Shown: positions 32,106-33,227 of the stretch, piece by piece | Layout: every line of letters begins with the position of its first letter | How positions within the stretch are numbered: the stretch's first letter is position 1 | Assembly: GCA_027489965.1 (NCBI GenBank) | Contig: JAIXZA010000107.1 | Location: forward strand, 1 to 33,227 | Direction of reading: 5' to 3' | Length of the DNA stretch: 33,227 nt | From: Verrucomicrobiaceae bacterium | Lineage (GTDB): Bacteria > Verrucomicrobiota > Verrucomicrobiia > Verrucomicrobiales > Verrucomicrobiaceae | The notes under the pieces: generated by a model | What the model was told of the DNA's origin: nothing | Databases searched by the model: none | What the model saw: the letters and a program-made list of their open reading frames with translations, nothing else | Program-made: the position numbers and the translations under genes

Positions 32106-33227
32106 ATGCATCTCTCGTCAATCCGATCTCTGCTTTTTTGTGCTAGCACTTTATCACTCCTGTCACTCAGCCTTCAGGGCCAGAACGCTGCGCCAGTACC
32201 CGCTGCGTCTGCTGATGTGAAGCCGTCAGAGACTACAAATCCTGCTCCTGCTGTGGAGGTGCCGAAACCCGCCGCCGAAACAGCAGCACCCGCTGAGTCT
32301 GATGCTAAACCTGCCACAGCAGCGCCAGCGCCCCCCGTAGAAGGTGAACGGCCTCCTGGTGCACCCGGAGCAGGAATGGGTGGGCCTCCTGGGGGAAACA
32401 TGGGCGGTCCTGGACCAGGAATGGGCGGGCCTCCCGGTGGAGGTGGATTTGGCGGCCCCGGCGGTGGATTTCGCCGTCGTGGTGAAGGTGGCGCTGGCGA
32501 TCCTACAAGCGCACTGTCTCAGACCATCCGCATGGAAGGCGAAAAAATTGTCCTCCAGTTCCCAAACAATCCGGTCATGGACATGCTTAGCATTTACGAG
32601 CTTTTGACTGGTGTCACATTGATTAAAGATACCAATATTCTTGAAGGATCACCCGTGAGTTTAGCGACTCCAAAGGCAGTCGAAAAAGCAGAAGCCGTCA
32701 AGCTGATCGAAGCGACACTGCTCACCAATGGTTATGCGATCATCATGGAGCCTGATGGCAAGAGCGCACGCATTCTGCCTGCCCGCAATCAGAGTGCCAA
32801 TGCGGTGCAGTTTTCTCATGGGGTACAGTTTTACACCTCACCTCAGGACCTACCTCAGGGAGAGACTATCGTGAGTTACTTCATGAAGCTAGACAACCTA
32901 GACCCAGAGGAAGCTGGCGCCATGCTTTCGGGTCATGTCGGGCTGAGCGTTTATGGTCGTATCACTCCAGTGCTGATGCCACCGGGACTGTTGATTACTG
33001 AAAGCAGCACCGTGGTGAAGCAGCTGATTAACATCCGTGAAACGCTGGATGTGCAAGACACGGGGTCTTCTTTGGTTACCAAATTTATTCCCGTTGTTTA
33101 TGCCGAGGCATCAACCATTGCTCAAATCATTCAGGCGACCCTGAATGCGCAGGCTCAGGAAAAAGAAACCAAGGGTGTGAATACCATCCGCGGTAGTGCT
33201 GCCAATGATGGGCGCAGCAGCAAAGAA
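32106..33227 (+). CDS. Secretin (GspD/PilQ-like), N-terminal part, cut by window edge
   Basis: A 374-codon partial protein with a signal peptide (MHLSSIRSLLFCASTLSLLS). An Ala/Pro-rich then Gly/Pro/Met-rich disordered region spans about residues 30-135 (MGGPPGGNMGGPGPGMGGPP). Secretin N-domains follow: N0-type IVLQFPNNPVMDMLSIYELLTGVTLIKD, EAVKLIEATLLTNGYAIIME, then N1-type TIVSYFMKLDNLDPEEAGAMLSGH and the start of an N2-type block (TKFIPVVYAEASTIAQIIQAT). The C-terminal pore domain lies outside the window. The Gly/Pro-rich stretch before N0 is unusual for secretins. It is likely the outer-membrane channel of a type II secretion or type IV pilus system with the three upstream genes. Confidence 0.88.
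   Translation, partial: MHLSSIRSLLFCASTLSLLSLSLQGQNAAPVPAASADVKPSETTNPAPAVEVPKPAAETAAPAESDAKPATAAPAPPVEGERPPGAPGAGMGGPPGGNMGGPGPGMGGPPGGGGFGGPGGGFRRRGEGGAGDPTSALSQTIRMEGEKIVLQFPNNPVMDMLSIYELLTGVTLIKDTNILEGSPVSLATPKAVEKAEAVKLIEATLLTNGYAIIMEPDGKSARILPARNQSANAVQFSHGVQFYTSPQDLPQGETIVSYFMKLDNLDPEEAGAMLSGHVGLSVYGRITPVLMPPGLLITESSTVVKQLINIRETLDVQDTGSSLVTKFIPVVYAEASTIAQIIQATLNAQAQEKETKGVNTIRGSAANDGRSSKE

Noticed and set aside
1..33227. CRISPR arrays, tRNA or rRNA genes, insertion sequences and phage genes
   Set aside because: No regularly spaced repeats, cloverleaf, rRNA core sequence, transposase or integrase was recognised on either strand.

Overview
The window looks like a chromosomal piece of a Verrucomicrobiota bacterium, probably of the Prosthecobacter/Verrucomicrobium type. 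The basis is family content: a planctomycete-type cytochrome-domain PSD1 protein (DUF1549/DUF1553/LamG) with Tat-exported DUF1501 partners, a Gld-like ABC cluster with DUF4340, an ExbB/ExbD set, a pil/gsp-type cluster, moderately high GC, and many genes without a clear Shine-Dalgarno sequence. The species assignment is inference from these families.

Layout. 1-1421 (minus): 5' part of a membrane pyrophosphatase (hppA, cut by the left edge) and a gluconokinase. 1549-2355 (plus): a secreted alpha/beta-hydrolase. 2345-10460 (minus): an operon-like run of IclR regulator, PSD1 protein, a 187-aa unknown protein and two tandem DUF1501 paralogues. Three junctions in it are ATGA start/stop overlaps, and a 100-bp structured element lies between PSD1 and the 187-aa gene. 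A zinc-type dehydrogenase (10538-11578) is divergent from iclR across 77 bp that carry clustered palindromes. 11600-14764 (minus): purM, then a four-gene ExbB / ExbD / TonB-like / zinc-ribbon operon. 14918-16055 (plus): a degenerate receiver protein and trpF, closed by a shared bidirectional terminator. 16125-21124 (minus): ATPase, permease, GldG-like and DUF4340 genes. 21343-22551 (plus): a saccharopine/carboxynorspermidine-type dehydrogenase with its terminator. 22629-23362 (minus): a broken metallophosphoesterase. 23516-26167 (plus): a SNF2 helicase. 26168-28295: a lower-GC accessory stretch with a possible gene remnant, two lipoproteins and a small membrane protein. 28337-29425 (minus): a GT4 glycosyltransferase. 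29584-33227 (plus): a secretion/pilus cluster in the order PilMN-or-GspL-like, PilO/GspM-like, PilP/GspC-position protein, secretin (cut by the right edge).

How the genes fit together. The IclR-PSD1-DUF1501 run probably encodes an exported degradative system under substrate control. The dehydrogenase across the palindromic region may act on the released metabolite. The Gld-like genes form one ABC export complex with membrane auxiliary proteins. The last four genes match the order of pilMNOPQ / gspLMCD.

Points most worth a second look: (i) three short repeat-derived insertions inside the PSD1 open reading frame; (ii) the multi-hairpin intergenic element at 5743-5843; (iii) an ExbD with Asn where the proton-carrying Asp normally sits; (iv) a receiver domain lacking its phospho-acceptor Asp; (v) a metallophosphoesterase with two independent lesions; (vi) stacked palindromes touching the iclR start codon.
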